Shown: one piece after another, positions 1-25,546 of the stretch | Numbering within the stretch: position 1 is the first letter of the stretch | How the letters are laid out: each line of letters starts with the position of its first letter | Source: Metaphire vulgaris | Taxonomy: Eukaryota > Annelida > Clitellata > Crassiclitellata > Megascolecidae | Direction of reading: 5' to 3' | NCBI GenBank assembly: GCA_018105865.1 | Contig: CM030836.1 | Coordinates: 18,303,503-18,367,502, forward strand | DNA length: 64,000 nucleotides | Position numbers and translations under genes: made by a program | The notes under the pieces: generated by a model | Told to the model about the DNA's origin: nothing | Databases searched by the model: none | The model's input: only the letters and a program-made list of their open reading frames with translations

Positions 1-100
1 GAAAAACTGAAAACGCTGTCTCAAAGTAACATTTTAAAAATAATCAGTCCCACAAGAAGTCGACTACAAAATCATTAAAGTTGCACTTTATGTAAATCTG

Positions 101-1308
101 TCAGACAGCCTGCTTAACAACCAGATCCCGGGCCACCTGGAAGGCCGAAACCAAGGCACTCAACTGCAACTTTTCACTTGTTCCAAAAGCCAAACGATAT
201 CTAAACAAAAACAACAACCCATCTACTATACATAAGAATGGTCAATGTACACAATGTACTATACATAAGAATGGTCAATGTACACAATGTACTATACATA
301 AGAATGGCCAGTGTAAGCAAAAGACCAAAGAAAAAAATGATGGAATGAAACTTACTCAACATCGGCCATCTTCTGCAGCAAATGCATGCGAACTTCAACA
401 GGAAAATCGACTGAAAACAAAGTTAAAATTTAAACTAGTAAAATCACAATCGCAATTAAAATGGTCAAACAGCCTACTGAAGTATTGGTAAGGTTAAATT
501 GTCAATCAATCAATCAATCAATCAAAAAAGTCCTTAACTTTCATTCTCTATGCTGCTTCTTTAACCCCTTTACCGGCCATGAGTCAAACATGCATCCATA
601 TTACATTATGTTACAAATAAATGTCCGGTAAAGGGGTTAAATCTCATTATCAGTAAAATAATCTCAGTCAAAAAAATTCCAACTAAATTCAGATCTTCAT
701 AAAGAAGTCCATTTTGCACAATTAAAATTCTGACATTAAAATATTCTTTTAATGCAACAACAAAAAGACAGATCTTCAATAAAAGAAGATTCGACAACAG
801 AAAGAACGCATACTTCGATGGACGTATTCGTGGACTTCGGACAAAATGTCCTGCAATGCCAAGCCTTTGGCCGTCTTCAATGTCATAATGTCTGCAAAAA
901 GAAAATGCTAAGGAAAAAATTCATACAACTCGTCGCTGTGCTGTGAGCAAAATGAGTTTCGACAGCATTTCAATCAGAAAAAACGTATAACAAAAGACCG
1001 TTAACGAAAATGAATCTGCAGCCAATCTTGCCCGTTTCGTTGCATAAAAGATACTATTGAAAGCAGTCGTAAAACTGTCGTTGAGCATCCAGTTCAAAAT
1101 GTTCTCGATGTCCTTTCTCAGAGGATGGCCGACACAGAGGTAGACGTTGTCTTCGTTGACTTCGCTGTAGGCCATTGAAGAACTCTGCAGCATACGACAT
1201 TCGTAAAGCAATTTTGGAGCAATCATAGAGTGCACATTTATTATATTCACACAAAATCTGAATAGATAGCTAATGCATAACACCAGAAACAAAAATTATG
1301 AAGCAATC

Positions 1309-1365
<57 letters not shown>

Positions 1366-3498
1366 CCAAAAATTTCCATACCACTGTTCTCCCCATTACA
1401 GTGGCATTTGTATTTGCAAGCATTTATTTACCTGAAGCACGTTCAGAACCTTTCGCATGTCGCCATTTGCGAGCGTCAAAAGAGCTTTCTTTCCATCTTC
1501 GGTTACACTGACACTGTAAATGCAAGAAAGAAACTAAGTAGTTCTTGACGAAAGAAAGTCCTCTTCAAATACACTCGACTGTTTCTCATTTTGCCGTAAT
1601 AATTATTGCTCACTTTTCTTCCCGAATGACATGCTCCAATCTGGGAAGCATTTGCTCTCGAGTCAGAGGCCCAAACCGAAACCTTGTACAACGCGACTGA
1701 AGCGCCGGAATGATCTTCGACAAATAGTTGCAAATTATGCAGAAACGCGTGTTCTCAGTAAATTTCTCGATTACTGAAATCAAAACAGACCACATAATAT
1801 GATGCCAGCGTCATTAAATTTCGCAAAAATAATTGTAGATCAACATAATATAGGAAAATTCAAAGCATTTCCAGCTTAGCAGCACCATTGGCAGCGATGC
1901 ATTGTTTCGGACATTTAAAAATAACCTCTTAACATCAAAACAAAAAAAATTACCACCGAAAACAATGAAAAAGACCGTCACCTCTACGCAAGGCATTCTG
2001 GGCATCATTAGTCATTGCATCTGCTTCATCCAGTATTACAAGTTTAAAGCCAGACCTAAATTTGTTCAGAAAAACAAATTATACTCTTTTACTCCCGGGG
2101 TAAAAATCATTTGCATGGCAAGTATCTGCATTTCATGTGAAACATATTAACCCCTTTACCAGGAAACCCGAATATATCTGTCCACTTTACATTGAGTTAC
2201 AGTTAAATACACAGTTAATGGGTTAATCAAATTAAGAATCGTCGTTAAATAATCGAGTATTTTTAAAAATCTACAATTTAAGAAATTCACTCACTTAAAG
2301 ATGGTTCTTGTGCTGGCAAAATTTAGTATCTGGCCTCGGACAATTCCAATTCCTCGATCGTCGGATGCATTCAACTAACAAAATACACATAATAAATATC
2401 ACATCTAATTTATTTAACTTTTTCCACAACCGCTAACGCTAGACTACCAAACAACGCTTGAGACCAGCGTCGACTACGCTTTATTTTTTGCTTTGCCATC
2501 ACTGTCAGCAATGTATTCCTGCAATGCACTGGCTGGTGTTGGCCTCACGTCAGACCGCCAACAACCCGGTGTCACCATGCTCTTATAATGACTACAGATT
2601 GCTTACTCAAGCTCACATTGAAAGTCAAAGGACGAACAGTTCTGTGCAAGAGAAATTCATACCAGCAAAACTCAAGTTATCATTCAAAAATATTTACAAG
2701 ACATAAACGATAATCAAACAGCTAAAACACATCTTACCTCAAGTACCATGGAATTGAATTCCTTAGGCGAATAAATCTGCCGGGCGACTGCTAAAATGGT
2801 GCTCGTCTTTCCTGTACCCGGTGGCCCATAGAACAGCAGATGAGGCAAGCGGTCTTCTTTGGCAAATTTATTGACTGCAAAATTCATCAAAAATAAATAC
2901 GTCAATTAATTGCTCAGCCACAGAAGCACAAATAATTAATGCAAAATGCTACAGTAAGTTGATTAAGAAAAGTTGTTGAAAAAAGACACTCACTTGTGTT
3001 GATTATGTCCGTGTGAGAAATGAGTTCATCCAAGGTCTTTGGGCGATACTTCTCCACCCTAGAAATCATCAGCAATAAACATATAGATAATAGAAATTTA
3101 GGAGCTCTTTCAAAATGAACTTATCAAGAACTTTAAAACTTCAAACACTCATTTAAAATTACTTTCTAGCTGTTTCACAGGGTTAGGTTCATTCGACCAA
3201 TCAGCGGTTTAATTAGAATTCGGGCAGCCCGCATAATACACACTGCCCAACCAAAACCCCTCGACACTTTCTGAAACGCCTAATATCCTACCTATCCCCC
3301 GTTTAACGTAGCATAAGCGCCTAAGAATAAGAAGCTACTTCGGTGCTGCTTGTTAAAACGCTACATAAATTAATTTATACAAATGTATTGCTGCAGTACA
3401 ATTCTACTCGCATACAGTAAAAAATACAAAAATACATATTTTAAAATATCAACTAACCATGGGAGATGTCTATTTTGAACTGCTTCCTCTGTAGACAT
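101..3498 (-). CDS. RFC5: Replication factor C subunit 5 (complete, 11 exons)
   Basis: RFC5 is a small AAA+ subunit of the RFC clamp loader, which opens PCNA and loads it at primer-template junctions in the nucleus. Coding exons, 5' to 3' on the minus strand: 3498-3458, 3058-2994, 2874-2738, 2374-2295, 2055-1982, 1773-1614, 1513-1432, 1184-1055, 891-814, 410-356, 200-101. All junctions are GT-AG and in phase, giving 333 aa against about 340 for human RFC5. The start is the ATG of [14 protein letters not shown]. Visible motifs: RFC box VEKYRPKTL (14-22), Walker A GPPGTGKT (52-59), Walker B LDEAD (116-120), the SRC arginine-finger motif (159-161) and the C-terminal collar domain, ending DLVVKQAV. 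Two piggyBac-like miniature elements lie in its introns. Intron 8 has features of a minor-class intron. Identity is based on near-colinear family similarity. Confidence 0.96.
561..640. mobile_element. piggyBac-like miniature element (family A), copy 1
   Basis: About 80 bp, from TTAACCCCTTTACCGG to CCGGTAAAGGGGTTAA, with the shared core TTACATTATGTTACAAATAAA. It lies in an RFC5 intron. TTAA at both ends followed by CCC is the piggyBac pattern. Confidence 0.85.
1312..1362. repeat. (GA)n microsatellite
   Basis: About 25 GA units in RFC5 intron 7. Apparent Arg-Glu reading frames here are artefacts. Confidence 0.98.
2147..2226. mobile_element. piggyBac-like miniature element (family A), copy 2
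   Basis: TTAACCCCTTTACCAGG at one end and an imperfect CAGTTAATGGGTTAA at the other, with the core TTTACATTGAGTTACAG. It lies in RFC5 intron 4. Confidence 0.8.
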
Positions 3499-3765
3499 TC
3501 TTTTCGGCAAATTACTTCTCTGCTTCAATTTTCTTTTATTCTATTTGTTCATTTAAGCGCTAAAAATGTGTTTTCATTTCTCGTCCACTATCACAAGTCA
3601 CAACGTACAGGTCAACACCGACTGAGGGCGATGGACACATCAACCGATCCTTGGAGGAATAAATTCCGAATAATACCGATCCATAGACTTTCCTCGACCA
3701 CTCGATGATCACGATCAGTAAGCAAGTAAAATCGCGGGACCTACCGTAGTGCCTGATTATATTAT

Positions 3766-3767
<2 letters not shown>

Positions 3768-3804
<37 letters not shown>

Positions 3805-4080
3805 CTTCTATGGCGCCACTATCATAATGCCCAGGACATCAGCCGATGGCGCACCAAATCCAAATAGAATTAGAGCTAGGTCAATCCGGAAGATCAGTCA
3901 TAACAGCGGGGGAGCACTCTAAGGGGAATAAGCCAAGTCAAACAGGTAAGTTTTAAGACCAGATCTAAAAGATGATAAATTTTTAGTTTTACGAAGTGAT
4001 ATTGGTAATGAATTCCAAAGCTTAGGGCCACACACTGGGAAACAACTATAGTGCCAATGACAGTGCGAGAATAAGGAACA
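3768..4080 (-). mobile_element. LINE 3' end fragment with (ATTG)n tail
   Basis: On the minus strand from about 4080 to a TAG at 3921-3919 the reading frame gives GPKLWNSLPISLRKTKN and RSGLKTYLFDLAYSP, the extreme C-terminus of a CR1/L2-like element. The 3' UTR contains the motif CTATGGCGCCA seen in other tails in this window and ends in a CAAT repeat (plus strand) at 3768-3800. Confidence 0.75.
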
Positions 4081-4472
4081 ACAAATGAAAGTCCTGCCGA
4101 ATACCTACGATTGAATGCAGTTTATTCCTACACTCAGTGACGTAGCGGGGGAGGGGCGGGATAGGGCAAAACTCGTTTGGGGAGCAAAATTATCGGGAAT
4201 GCTCAAAGTTTGGGGGCGCAATATACAATATTTGAAAGGTATATAGCCTATAAAGAAATAATAAAAATAAAAAATTGTAAAAATTATATAATGATGAAAA
4301 TACACATTAAAAAGTAGCTACACTATAAATCGGCCTGCATGGCTGATTACCATTTTTTGCTCGTCAGGCTTTTTCAGAAGTTGAGGGAGGCATATACGAG
4401 TTTCGTCCCGGGCGCCGCCAATTCAGGTAACGCCTCTATAGGCCTAATGCTATTGAATCAAACTAAATAGTG

Positions 4473-4670
4473 CAGTACGTGCTTATTCTAGCCACCTTGA
4501 CATTGGGGGGATTTTGAAATGTTTGGGGGGACAAGGTCTGAGTCTCCACACTTTTGGGGGGAAATTCCCATTCCCCAGCCAACATATAAAAAAATTTTTT
4601 TGAGGGGAATTTAAGAACTTCGGGGTGGGTGGGCGGGAATTACCCCAGAGAAGGCGTAGAATAAACACTG
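4473..4670. mobile_element. hAT-like element family D, copy 1
   Basis: Left end CAGTACGTGCTTATTCTAG, right end GTAGAATAAACACTG. The exact 8-bp duplication AAATAGTG lies on both sides (4465-4472 and 4671-4678). Confidence 0.9.
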
Positions 4671-4824
4671 AAATAGTGCTAGCCTAACACCTAGCGTTGG
4701 ATCGAGGTCATTAATTCACGATCAGTATATGCAGCGTTCCAGGAAAAGAGGGAGAGAGCGAATTCAATGTAGGCCTAAGCCCCGTGCATGTCGAAACTCC
4801 GTTCAGGCGGATACGCCGACCGAT

Positions 4825-17702
<12,878 letters not shown>

Positions 17703-17822
17703 CGCGTCGTCGAATTCGGTTCTGAGACCACCTGTTGCCGAATCTCTAGGCGTTAGACCCAAAGGCCCGTAAAATACTATAGGCTACTTTCAGTGGAAGC
17801 CGACTGTCCTGTCACTGTCAGT

Positions 17823-18005
17823 CAGTGTTTATTCTAGCCACCTTGAGATTGGGGGATTTTTAAATGTTTTTTGGGGGGACAAGGTCTGAGTCTCCACACT
17901 TTGGAAGGAGGATGCCCATCCTCCAGCCAAAAATACATTTTTTTTGGGGGGGGTTAAAACTTTGAGGGGAAATTCCCCCCAGAGAAGGCCTAGAATAAAC
18001 ACTGC
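17823..18005. mobile_element. hAT-like element family D, copy 2
   Basis: CAGTGTTTATTCTAGCCACC to CTAGAATAAACACTG. Flanking CTGTCAGT occurs on both sides. It lies just upstream of the TRPV start exon. Confidence 0.85.
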
Positions 18006-18091
18006 CTGTCAGTAATAGTCAGCTAGTGAAGTTCTCCACGATTTGAATTCAATAAACCCTTAGGCCTAAACTTGCTGTACGACCAACGAAT

Positions 18092-18230
18092 TCAGCAGCT
18101 ATACTGCCTTCTGGTACTGCCGCCTATCACTAACACGACAGTGTCGCCGTCCCTAGGTATAAGGCCAAACGTGACGGAGTAGGAAATCAGGACAGCACAG
18201 CAGGATTGCAGACCAATGCAGTAGGCGTAA
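18092..18230 (-). other. Exon-like open segment, unidentified
   Basis: After a good acceptor (pyrimidine-rich tract then CAG) the minus strand stays open to a TGA at 18094-18092, encoding a hydrophobic stretch that includes GLQSCCAVLISYSVTFGLIP and could span a membrane. A second open stretch lies upstream at about 18855-19131, also after a CAG acceptor. I could not join the two in phase or match them to a family, so this may be the 3' end of a small unknown gene, a decayed exon, or chance. Confidence 0.2.
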
Positions 18231-19251
18231 CTGGAAGCAAAGATACATAGATCGACGCAATGAATCGGTCTTCGTCACGCGTATTTACCTATAGCAGTGG
18301 CGCAGCCAGGGTTTCGGAATGGAGGGGCGCATCGTCGATATTTTCAGGTAAACAAGCAAGGATATTTTTACACCCCTACCACCCGGTTACACCCCCATCC
18401 AACACCCACCCAGCCCCAATTTGAGACCGACACCCCCAATCTCAGCTATGGGATGATCTATTTTGCTTGTCAGACTTTTTTGGCAGGGGACCTCTAGAAT
18501 TTGCCGACCCCCCATTGATAATCCTAGAAATAATTACCCTGCAAACAATTAAGTCTTCGACGAACAAAAAGGTCCCGCGCATTCGCAGTCTCTTCTTCTC
18601 CTCCTCCTTCTTTTTATTATTATTATTATTCCTTCTCCTTCTTCTTCTTCCGCCTCCTCCTTGAATTCTTCTTCATCCTCCTCCTTTTCTTCTTCCGCCT
18701 CATTTTCCTCCTCCTCTTCGATCATGCTACCTGCCTACCCCTTCCCCAAATGTTCTCAACGGTTTTGCGAAAATCCCAAATTCTAGTCCCAGCCGGAATG
18801 TGGGGCGCCCCCTCCTCCATCTCCCCCTGTGCCTTAATTCGTCCGTGGCTACGCCAATGTCTGCGAGGCGAACTGAACGGAACCGGTTTTATCATTATAT
18901 AGCGCTGGCTCTCGGTCGATGAGGAATCGAACGAAAGCCGCTGCCATCGATTTCAACTCGGGAGATAATCGATTTGATATGGGGTGGAGGCCCTGGAAGG
19001 GGGCGTTTACCGTGGGTTGCCATGGCAGCGATGGAGAGTGCGACCGGAAGCACTCGAACGGAGCACTCCAGACGGAGCGGATCAGGCAAAAGACCTCTTG
19101 TCCATCGGCACAAAGTTCAGCGCATACCTGTCACCGTGTTTATGCACCCACAGAAATTTGTCCAAGGGGGGGCAGACACAATAGTCACGGTTAATATTCT
19201 AGCGAGGCTTTCAAATGCAAAATTTAATGATTTTAAAAGATTGCCAGAAGG

Positions 19252-19417
19252 CATTGGCGGCTCCACAGGGGGGGCGTGCCTCCCTATTGAGTGCCTGCCC
19301 CCTGTTGGGGACCTATACATAATACTACGTACCTAACAACAAATGGTTGGCCCCCATGATTAGAAGTTGCCACCCCAACGCCGCCCCCTCACTTGCCAAA
19401 TCCTGGAGCCGCCACTG
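19252..19417. mobile_element. hAT-like element family C, copy 5
   Basis: CATTGGCGGCTCCACAGG to GGAGCCGCCACTG. Flanks are CCAGAAGG and TCAGAAGG, an 8-bp duplication with one mismatch. It lies in the TRPV-PIGL intergenic region. Confidence 0.88.
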
Positions 19418-21060
19418 TCAGAAGGCCAGATAAATTCCCAAAAAAGCAGGTACTGTTAAACTTTAATCGGTGGCATTTAGAGTGGTTGGCCTAAGCCCCT
19501 ATTTAGATGTAGACAAGATGGAATCTCCTGTTCTGTTATCCTGTGGGTTCATGTCAAGTTAATCTTGAATAGTCAAACTTAACACGGAATTTCTAAGATT
19601 TTCACATTAATTCATAACTAATTACAATTACTGACAAATCAAGTACAGCGTATCACGTATTTCTAATAGTTAAATTACGGTTGTAATAATTCCAAGTTTA
19701 ACTTCAAATCGATTTATTTAAGGCCCTGAAATACACACAGTGTTTTATTCATGACACTAAGCTTTAATGTACCGCTAACATCCCCGGCCACTAAGAAAAC
19801 GATTGAGGTAACCATCCAACACGACATAAAGCTGAAAAAGCAAAAAGTTTATTCGAATGCAACAACATAAACGTTTCAAAAGGTGATTTTCAAACTCAAA
19901 AATAGCAGCAAAGGAATGAAAATACATTGTAAACATATTATAATAGTCTAAAACACAATCAATCAACTTTCGCACGTTCGTTTTGTCTCATGCGCACAAC
20001 TCAGACCGACATCTCAAGGTAGTACAATCAAGTTCTGCTCTTACACCACATATGCATCTGTTTTGCACAATCATTATCGAGGTTATACACTGCATAAATG
20101 CAAAATTGATATGGTTGAGCAAAAATCTTGCAGCACACAGAGAAAAGCAGGTCTTTCAAGTCAGCAGGAGATTGCAAAGATCCCTCAAATCAACCACTCG
20201 AAGTAAAGGTACACTGTTGAAATAAAGAATGATCACTGGTCAAGCGAGTTCCCAATTTAGAAAGGTGCACCATCTGATCTGATCATCTGATGTTGACGAC
20301 AGTAACTGCAAAAAAAGCAGAAAACCTATATTTAGCAGGAAAATTCTCAAATCATAAAGTGCAAAATAGTCGGTTCCAACAAAAGATTATTAAATGTCGG
20401 GTGCCTATGGTTGTTGTAAAAAATAAATTTTACATTCTTTAAATATTCAGAGTATTTCAAATGTGCCAGTAGCCTAAATCACCAGCACACCAAAGAACAA
20501 CAAAAAAGAAAAAGATTCAAAGATCTGGAACTTAAAAACATCCGAATAGAGGAAAATTAGAACAGAAATTTCGACACAAGCGAGTCCATCATGGATGCAA
20601 AAGGTTGTCCATATTGAACGTCCTCATTTTCTACCCAAAAATTGTATCTTTGTGTCTTACATTTGGCCCATCAGCAAAATTTCTTAAGTATTACCAAAGA
20701 CCCATTGAATCCAATTCTGACCAGCAGGTGGCTATCATCAACCTGGCCCCGGGCACCCACCATCGGGAGGGGCATCAAAATTGACTTGGCAACTTTGTTT
20801 TATCAAGTTGGCCCCAGGCGCCCACCACTCTATGCACGAGACATCATTGGCTAATCACACGACGCCAGCTTATGTGCTTAATACAAACCAATGCCATTCT
20901 ATTTCCCCTTAAATTTGGTTTTTATGAGAATTTGCATCCCTTATGACCTACATCATTCCTACAAGTTTAAAGCTATCGCCGCAAAATATCGCAACCGGCA
21001 AAACGAACCGCTAATGTGGAAAACTTCTCTCTCTCTCTCTCTCCCTCTGTGGAAAACCAA

Positions 21061-21881
21061 TCAGCTGTGACCGTTGGTCTTCTCCTTCAGAATAGGTTTA
21101 TAGCTGTTGACAACCATGTACCTCGAGAAGACAACGTAGAGCACCCGGAACCAGACAAACTGGCTTCCGTGTCGCGACATGGCGGCCTGTACACATACAT
21201 CGTCAGCATCGGTCACAGTCGGTGGCAAAAGCAACCCGTAAACTTTCAGTGAAATTAACATGTTACAGTGTAACAGAAGGTAAATATTACACGTCGATGG
21301 TCTCTACTGCACATAAGATCTCATGATGTTCAATATGATATAGTACAAACAGTTATCACAGAGGAACATTCTATCTTAACACTGTTAAATGTTTAGTTTT
21401 ATATGCATAGTTTACACAACATCACATGTAAATATGTATGTAAGTTTGCAATGACAAACAACCATACCCCATACCAGTGGTACATACTTATATATACATA
21501 TACCGGTACACACACACACTCACGTGTATACCGGTATATATATATATATAGATAGATAGATAGATAGATAGATAGTCACAAACCTGTGCTTTTAAGAAAT
21601 CAGACCAACCAGATATAAAGATAATATCTGATGTGAAGTAGGTAAGTGGCAACTCTAAAATAGATGAATACTTTCGAAGAAGATTAACGCTGACTAGCTG
21701 GTAACCAGCAAAACCTAGACAACACACATGCACAATAACAGAAATTGACTATTATTCCAGTTGACATTCAATCATAAACAGTATAAAAGATACAGTCTGT
21801 AGTTTACTAGACTGCAATTCCAAAGATCTTAACACAGCAACATATGGACCAGAGCTGTTGAACATTGAAATTATTATTATT

Positions 21882-21934
<53 letters not shown>

Positions 21935-24900
21935 TGCAAGGTTGTTAACACATGTTAAGTCATTCACAAAATGAAGAATCATAAGTACAGAGCAAGTCAG
22001 GGGTGAGCAACATGCCCAAAGTCACTACGCAGTTACTAGGGTCGGATTCGAACCCGCTACCCTCCGATCGCTACTTCACCTTGTCCCAACAATATATTAA
22101 AAGTATAAAACGTCAGTGAATAAATTTGCATCGTAACATCATTACCGGCAGGGCATCGAACGCTGGACACAAAATGCCTGAAAAAAAACAACAGATACCA
22201 TTAGTCAGAACGTACGAATGATGTTACCGCCAAATGCAAATTAAAAATTCACAGGAATACACCAGTGTACATCCAAGATATTTTCACCTTTTTCTTAATT
22301 TCTTTGATTTCTATCGCTATACATACTCATGCATTACACTATATAAAAGAAGATCTAATAGTAGTCAAAGATAACTGTATAGCAATATTTCTATGTCTTA
22401 TATTTTTCATTTGGAGATGAAGAAATAATCTTCAATATTAGAGATTATCTGAAAAAAACTTCTTACAAGCATCACCCCCCACTTACTATGACAAGTTACT
22501 AAAACATTAATATGTATGCTGTTTAGGGGCCTGAAAAATTGATTTGCCCACAAGGGGTCCTACAAATTTCCCATAGGGTTGTATGGCCAATAGGCCCCTG
22601 AACCATACTGTTGTCATAACTGCTTTGTCACGACTGGATTTGAAATGAAGTAATCGCTAGGGATCCCAGTTTAGAAATATAAAGAAACGAATTAAGCTCG
22701 CAAAGAAATAAATCAGAGATTTTACCGGAACGTATACTGACCGACAGCCGTGAAACAATGACTTGTGGTTAATGTGGCCGCTGACTCCGTATTCGTCAAA
22801 GGTAAAAATCTAGATTCATGTACAAGAACAAGAACGACGTCAAATCTACAGACCAGCACCAAGTATAAAAACTGCATCCGATTTACTTGAAAGAAATCAC
22901 GAGCAGGAATTAGTTATTGATGCACGCAGATCAAAAGCTGCATTTAATTCAAATTTACATAAGAGAGAAAAAGACAGATCATCCTACAGAGAAAAGATTT
23001 TAACTGTAGAAAGCAGAATACACGTTTAAATGCAATTCTAACAGTTCAGAGTTGTAGAACACAATTCTGGTGAACATGTCATAGCCTTTCTGGCCTGCCA
23101 AATTTGTTTCTTGATATGCTGTGATAACTTTCAAAACTATCGTAGACTTTCCACATTTCAGCATTAACTCAAATTTCATCAATTAACCCCTTAACCGTGT
23201 ATTTAACTGTAACTCAATGTAAAATGAACGGATATATCCGGGATCCCCAGTTAAGGGGTTAACAAATGCTCTGAAAGCCTATAGAGCAGTGAATGCGTCA
23301 ACTACGGCACATCATCAGAATGCAAACAAAATGAAATCTGTTGGTTACAGGTACAGTAACAGAACTATTATACCGTTCGGGGCGGCACACTCCAAGACAA
23401 TAAAGCGATTTGTTTCACTAATATTCATTTCAAATGAGATCAAACTATCATTGAGTGACACTGGCATTCTATAGATTACAATGTCATAGGTGCATGCATA
23501 GAAGTAAGTAAGTAAGTGAACACGAAATTTCTATAGCACTGGGTTAACAACAAAATGTCCAAAATCAGATTCCCACCAAGTCAATGTAGTAGTCTTTCAC
23601 ACATTCTGCTAATATTTCAGCAATAAGTTGCTTGTCCCATTCCGTGGAAGGATCATCGGCTATGTCCCTGTTAAAGCATGCGACATGCAGTTAACTCCGA
23701 TTTACAATCAATAAAGTGATTGCTTTTGGAAATTAAATATTTCTTCCAGGAAGTAACCCTAACTGACTCATCAAAAAAAAACCAGCCAAATATATTTTTC
23801 TGTGTTCTGCATGCAGCTGGTGACATTGCTGGCACAATTTTAGTCATAAAAGTCCTAATCAAGTGAAAAAATAAGAAAGTTTCAATATTTTAGACAGCTG
23901 AAGCAACTTCAAGGATTCCTCAGTGTGCCCAAAGCACAAATCTCCTTTATCCCAGGAGCAAGTCAGTCAGCAGAATCCTTTGGACTGCTCATGACCTTAG
24001 TGTAAACGTAATCTAGTCAATGCTGATTCAATGTTTTACAAAACAACATAACATTCATCTCTTTATCAATATCAATTGCAGGGGGGACATTTCTTAATGA
24101 CTTTGCAAAGAGGTGCTATATAAATATTCTGCTACAGGAGTCCAGCTGTAACTTTACTATTTTCCTTAACTTTAATCACTGAAATCAACAATCAACGAGA
24201 AGAACCAGTAAGTTTCTAAAACCGAAATAAGACCAACCTTCTATCGATTATGAAGACATTGTTTTCTCTGATTCCCAGATGGCGACAGCTTTCAATCAAC
24301 TCTCTCTGTCGCACGCGACCTTGCTGGTTATAATTTCCTAGCAATAGAAACACTAAATGCCAGTTCGATTCATTAAATAACGCAGTCGAACACATCTGCT
24401 GACGAAGCCAGGTACATTATTGCTACATTTTTAAACGTACCAAAAAATCTCCCCAGGGCTCAAACCGATCTGTGCAAGACTAACTTGTCACTCCACAGCA
24501 TTCTTCACCGACTCCAAACCTTGATTTAGAGATGGCAGTGGGTCACTCAGAATGACCCACGTGACTCACTGACTCATCAACCCATGTGACCCTGAGTACT
24601 GATGACCCAGGGCTCATACATATAGTACCACAAAAAAGGCACATTTTCAACCATCCCCCATTTGCACACTGTACATACCACACTGTACATATGCAAAATC
24701 TCCGAAATCCAACTCCCTCCCCCTCAGTGCATATGTACTATATGGATGGACCCTTCTATGATCCCTGTTGCCATCTCTGCTCTGATCCAGTTTCACTAGT
24801 TTTTACTATGCCTGCTTGCTAATTCAATTTAAACTCACCTTATTATTGCTGTCCCATTCACTTTCAAAGAGACTCGATAAGGGAATGTACATCTCAGTAT

Positions 24901-25546
24901 TATTAATAGTTTTAATGCAGTGTTTATAAAGGCCTCTTAATGTCATATTCAACATTTATTTACATATAAACAAATTTTACAGTATTTATCATATACCGTG
25001 ATGCTTGGATTGAAATCAGTCCAACATTAGCCAATGGATTTCAGTAACCAGTCATCAGAAATTGAAGCACGTGAATTCAGAATTTCGAAATGACGATAAC
25101 AAATGAAACACTAGGCCTAGTGAAATAAGCTCACATTCTGTTTTGATCTTCCCACTCCATTACATCACACAACAGACTACAATTTTATGGATTTTATAAA
25201 ACTACAAAAACTAGTAGGAAAGCAATATGTGACTTGATGCAAGTCTATTGCCCGAAAAAAAGAAAGCACAAAAAGATCAAAGTAACTTTTAAAAATGTTC
25301 AGTGTAGATACCTGATGAAAAACAAAGAAGAAAGAGTTCATACTGTCCACAGTGTCGCAAATTTAAAATAGTTGGTGCGAAGAACATGCACTCATCATCT
25401 GGATGAGCGATGACAAGAAGTATACGACGATTTCGACTATCGGATTGGAACAGGACTTTGTTGTGACGTCTTGATTTCAGCAAGTGATGAACAGCGATGC
25501 TGGTAAAGAATATTAAAAGTGCCACCACAAAAAGTTCCAACACCAT
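21061..25546 (-). CDS. PIGL: N-acetylglucosaminyl-phosphatidylinositol de-N-acetylase (complete, 7 exons)
   Basis: PIGL removes the acetyl group from GlcNAc-phosphatidylinositol, the second step of GPI-anchor synthesis, on the cytosolic face of the ER. Coding exons: 25546-25312, 24337-24238, 23667-23577, 22809-22742, 22177-22146, 21714-21584, 21186-21061. The phases close and give 260 aa (human about 252). The start ATG opens a membrane anchor (residues 1-19, [13 protein letters not shown]). The metal-binding AHPDDE motif is at 47-52 and the second metal site GHINH at 153-157; the C-terminus [12 protein letters not shown] and [10 protein letters not shown] follows the family. The exon 4 donor was placed at GTCAGT (22741) because this gives gap-free alignment through the 32-nt exon 5; a donor 4 nt downstream on the minus strand breaks the frame. 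A piggyBac-like miniature element lies in intron 3. Confidence 0.94.
21537..21576. repeat. (TA)n-(GATA)n microsatellite
   Basis: Short TA run then about six GATA units, 8 bp downstream of PIGL exon 6 on the minus strand. Confidence 0.95.
21872..21934. repeat. (TTA)n-(CAT)n microsatellite
   Basis: Four TTA then about 17 CAT units in PIGL intron 5. Confidence 0.95.
22008..22085 (-). repeat. tRNA-derived SINE-like fragment
   Basis: The minus strand contains GGTAGCGGGTTCGAATCCGA, which holds a good RNA polymerase III box B, in a context GTGAAGTAGCGATCGGAGG. No cloverleaf with paired acceptor stem is seen, so it is a SINE head or tRNA remnant and not a tRNA gene. Confidence 0.5.
23183..23262. 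mobile_element. piggyBac-like miniature element (family A), copy 3
   Basis: TTAACCCCTTAACCGTG to CCCAGTTAAGGGGTTAA, inverted relative to copies 2 and 6 (core reads CTGTAACTCAATGTAAAA). It lies in PIGL intron 3. Confidence 0.85.
23503..23545. repeat. LINE tail-like fragment with AAGT repeat
   Basis: GAAGTAAGTAAGTAAGTGAA followed by ATTTCTATAGCACTGGG, a variant of the same repeat-then-GCGC tail. PIGL intron 3. Confidence 0.4.
24609..24754. mobile_element. Inverted-repeat element family B, copy 1
   Basis: Starts AGGGCTCATACATATAGTAC and ends GTACTATATGGATGGACCCT, with the internal motif CATATGCAAAATCTC. It lies in PIGL intron 1. Confidence 0.8.

Larger units (their letters stand above)
3499..4824. 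other. RFC5-TRPV intergenic stretch
   Basis: Holds the RFC5 upstream region, the LINE fragment 3768-4080, a repeat piece from about 4133 (CAGTGACGTAGCGGGGG) and the family D element 4473-4670. I see no further gene. Confidence 0.7.
17703..21060. other. TRPV-PIGL intergenic stretch
   Basis: Holds the TRPV upstream region, family D and C elements, a CT-rich tract at 18590-18720, the unidentified exon-like pieces at 18.1 and 18.9-19.1 kb, and from about 19430 A/T-rich sequence that probably includes the PIGL 3' UTR. Confidence 0.6.

Noticed and set aside
2458..2706. Plus-strand frame of 82 residues in the RFC5 intron
   Set aside because: No recognisable domain and no splice context; it lies within intron 3 of RFC5.
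22008..22085. Functional tRNA gene
   Set aside because: A good box B is present, but no paired acceptor stem or anticodon arm could be built.
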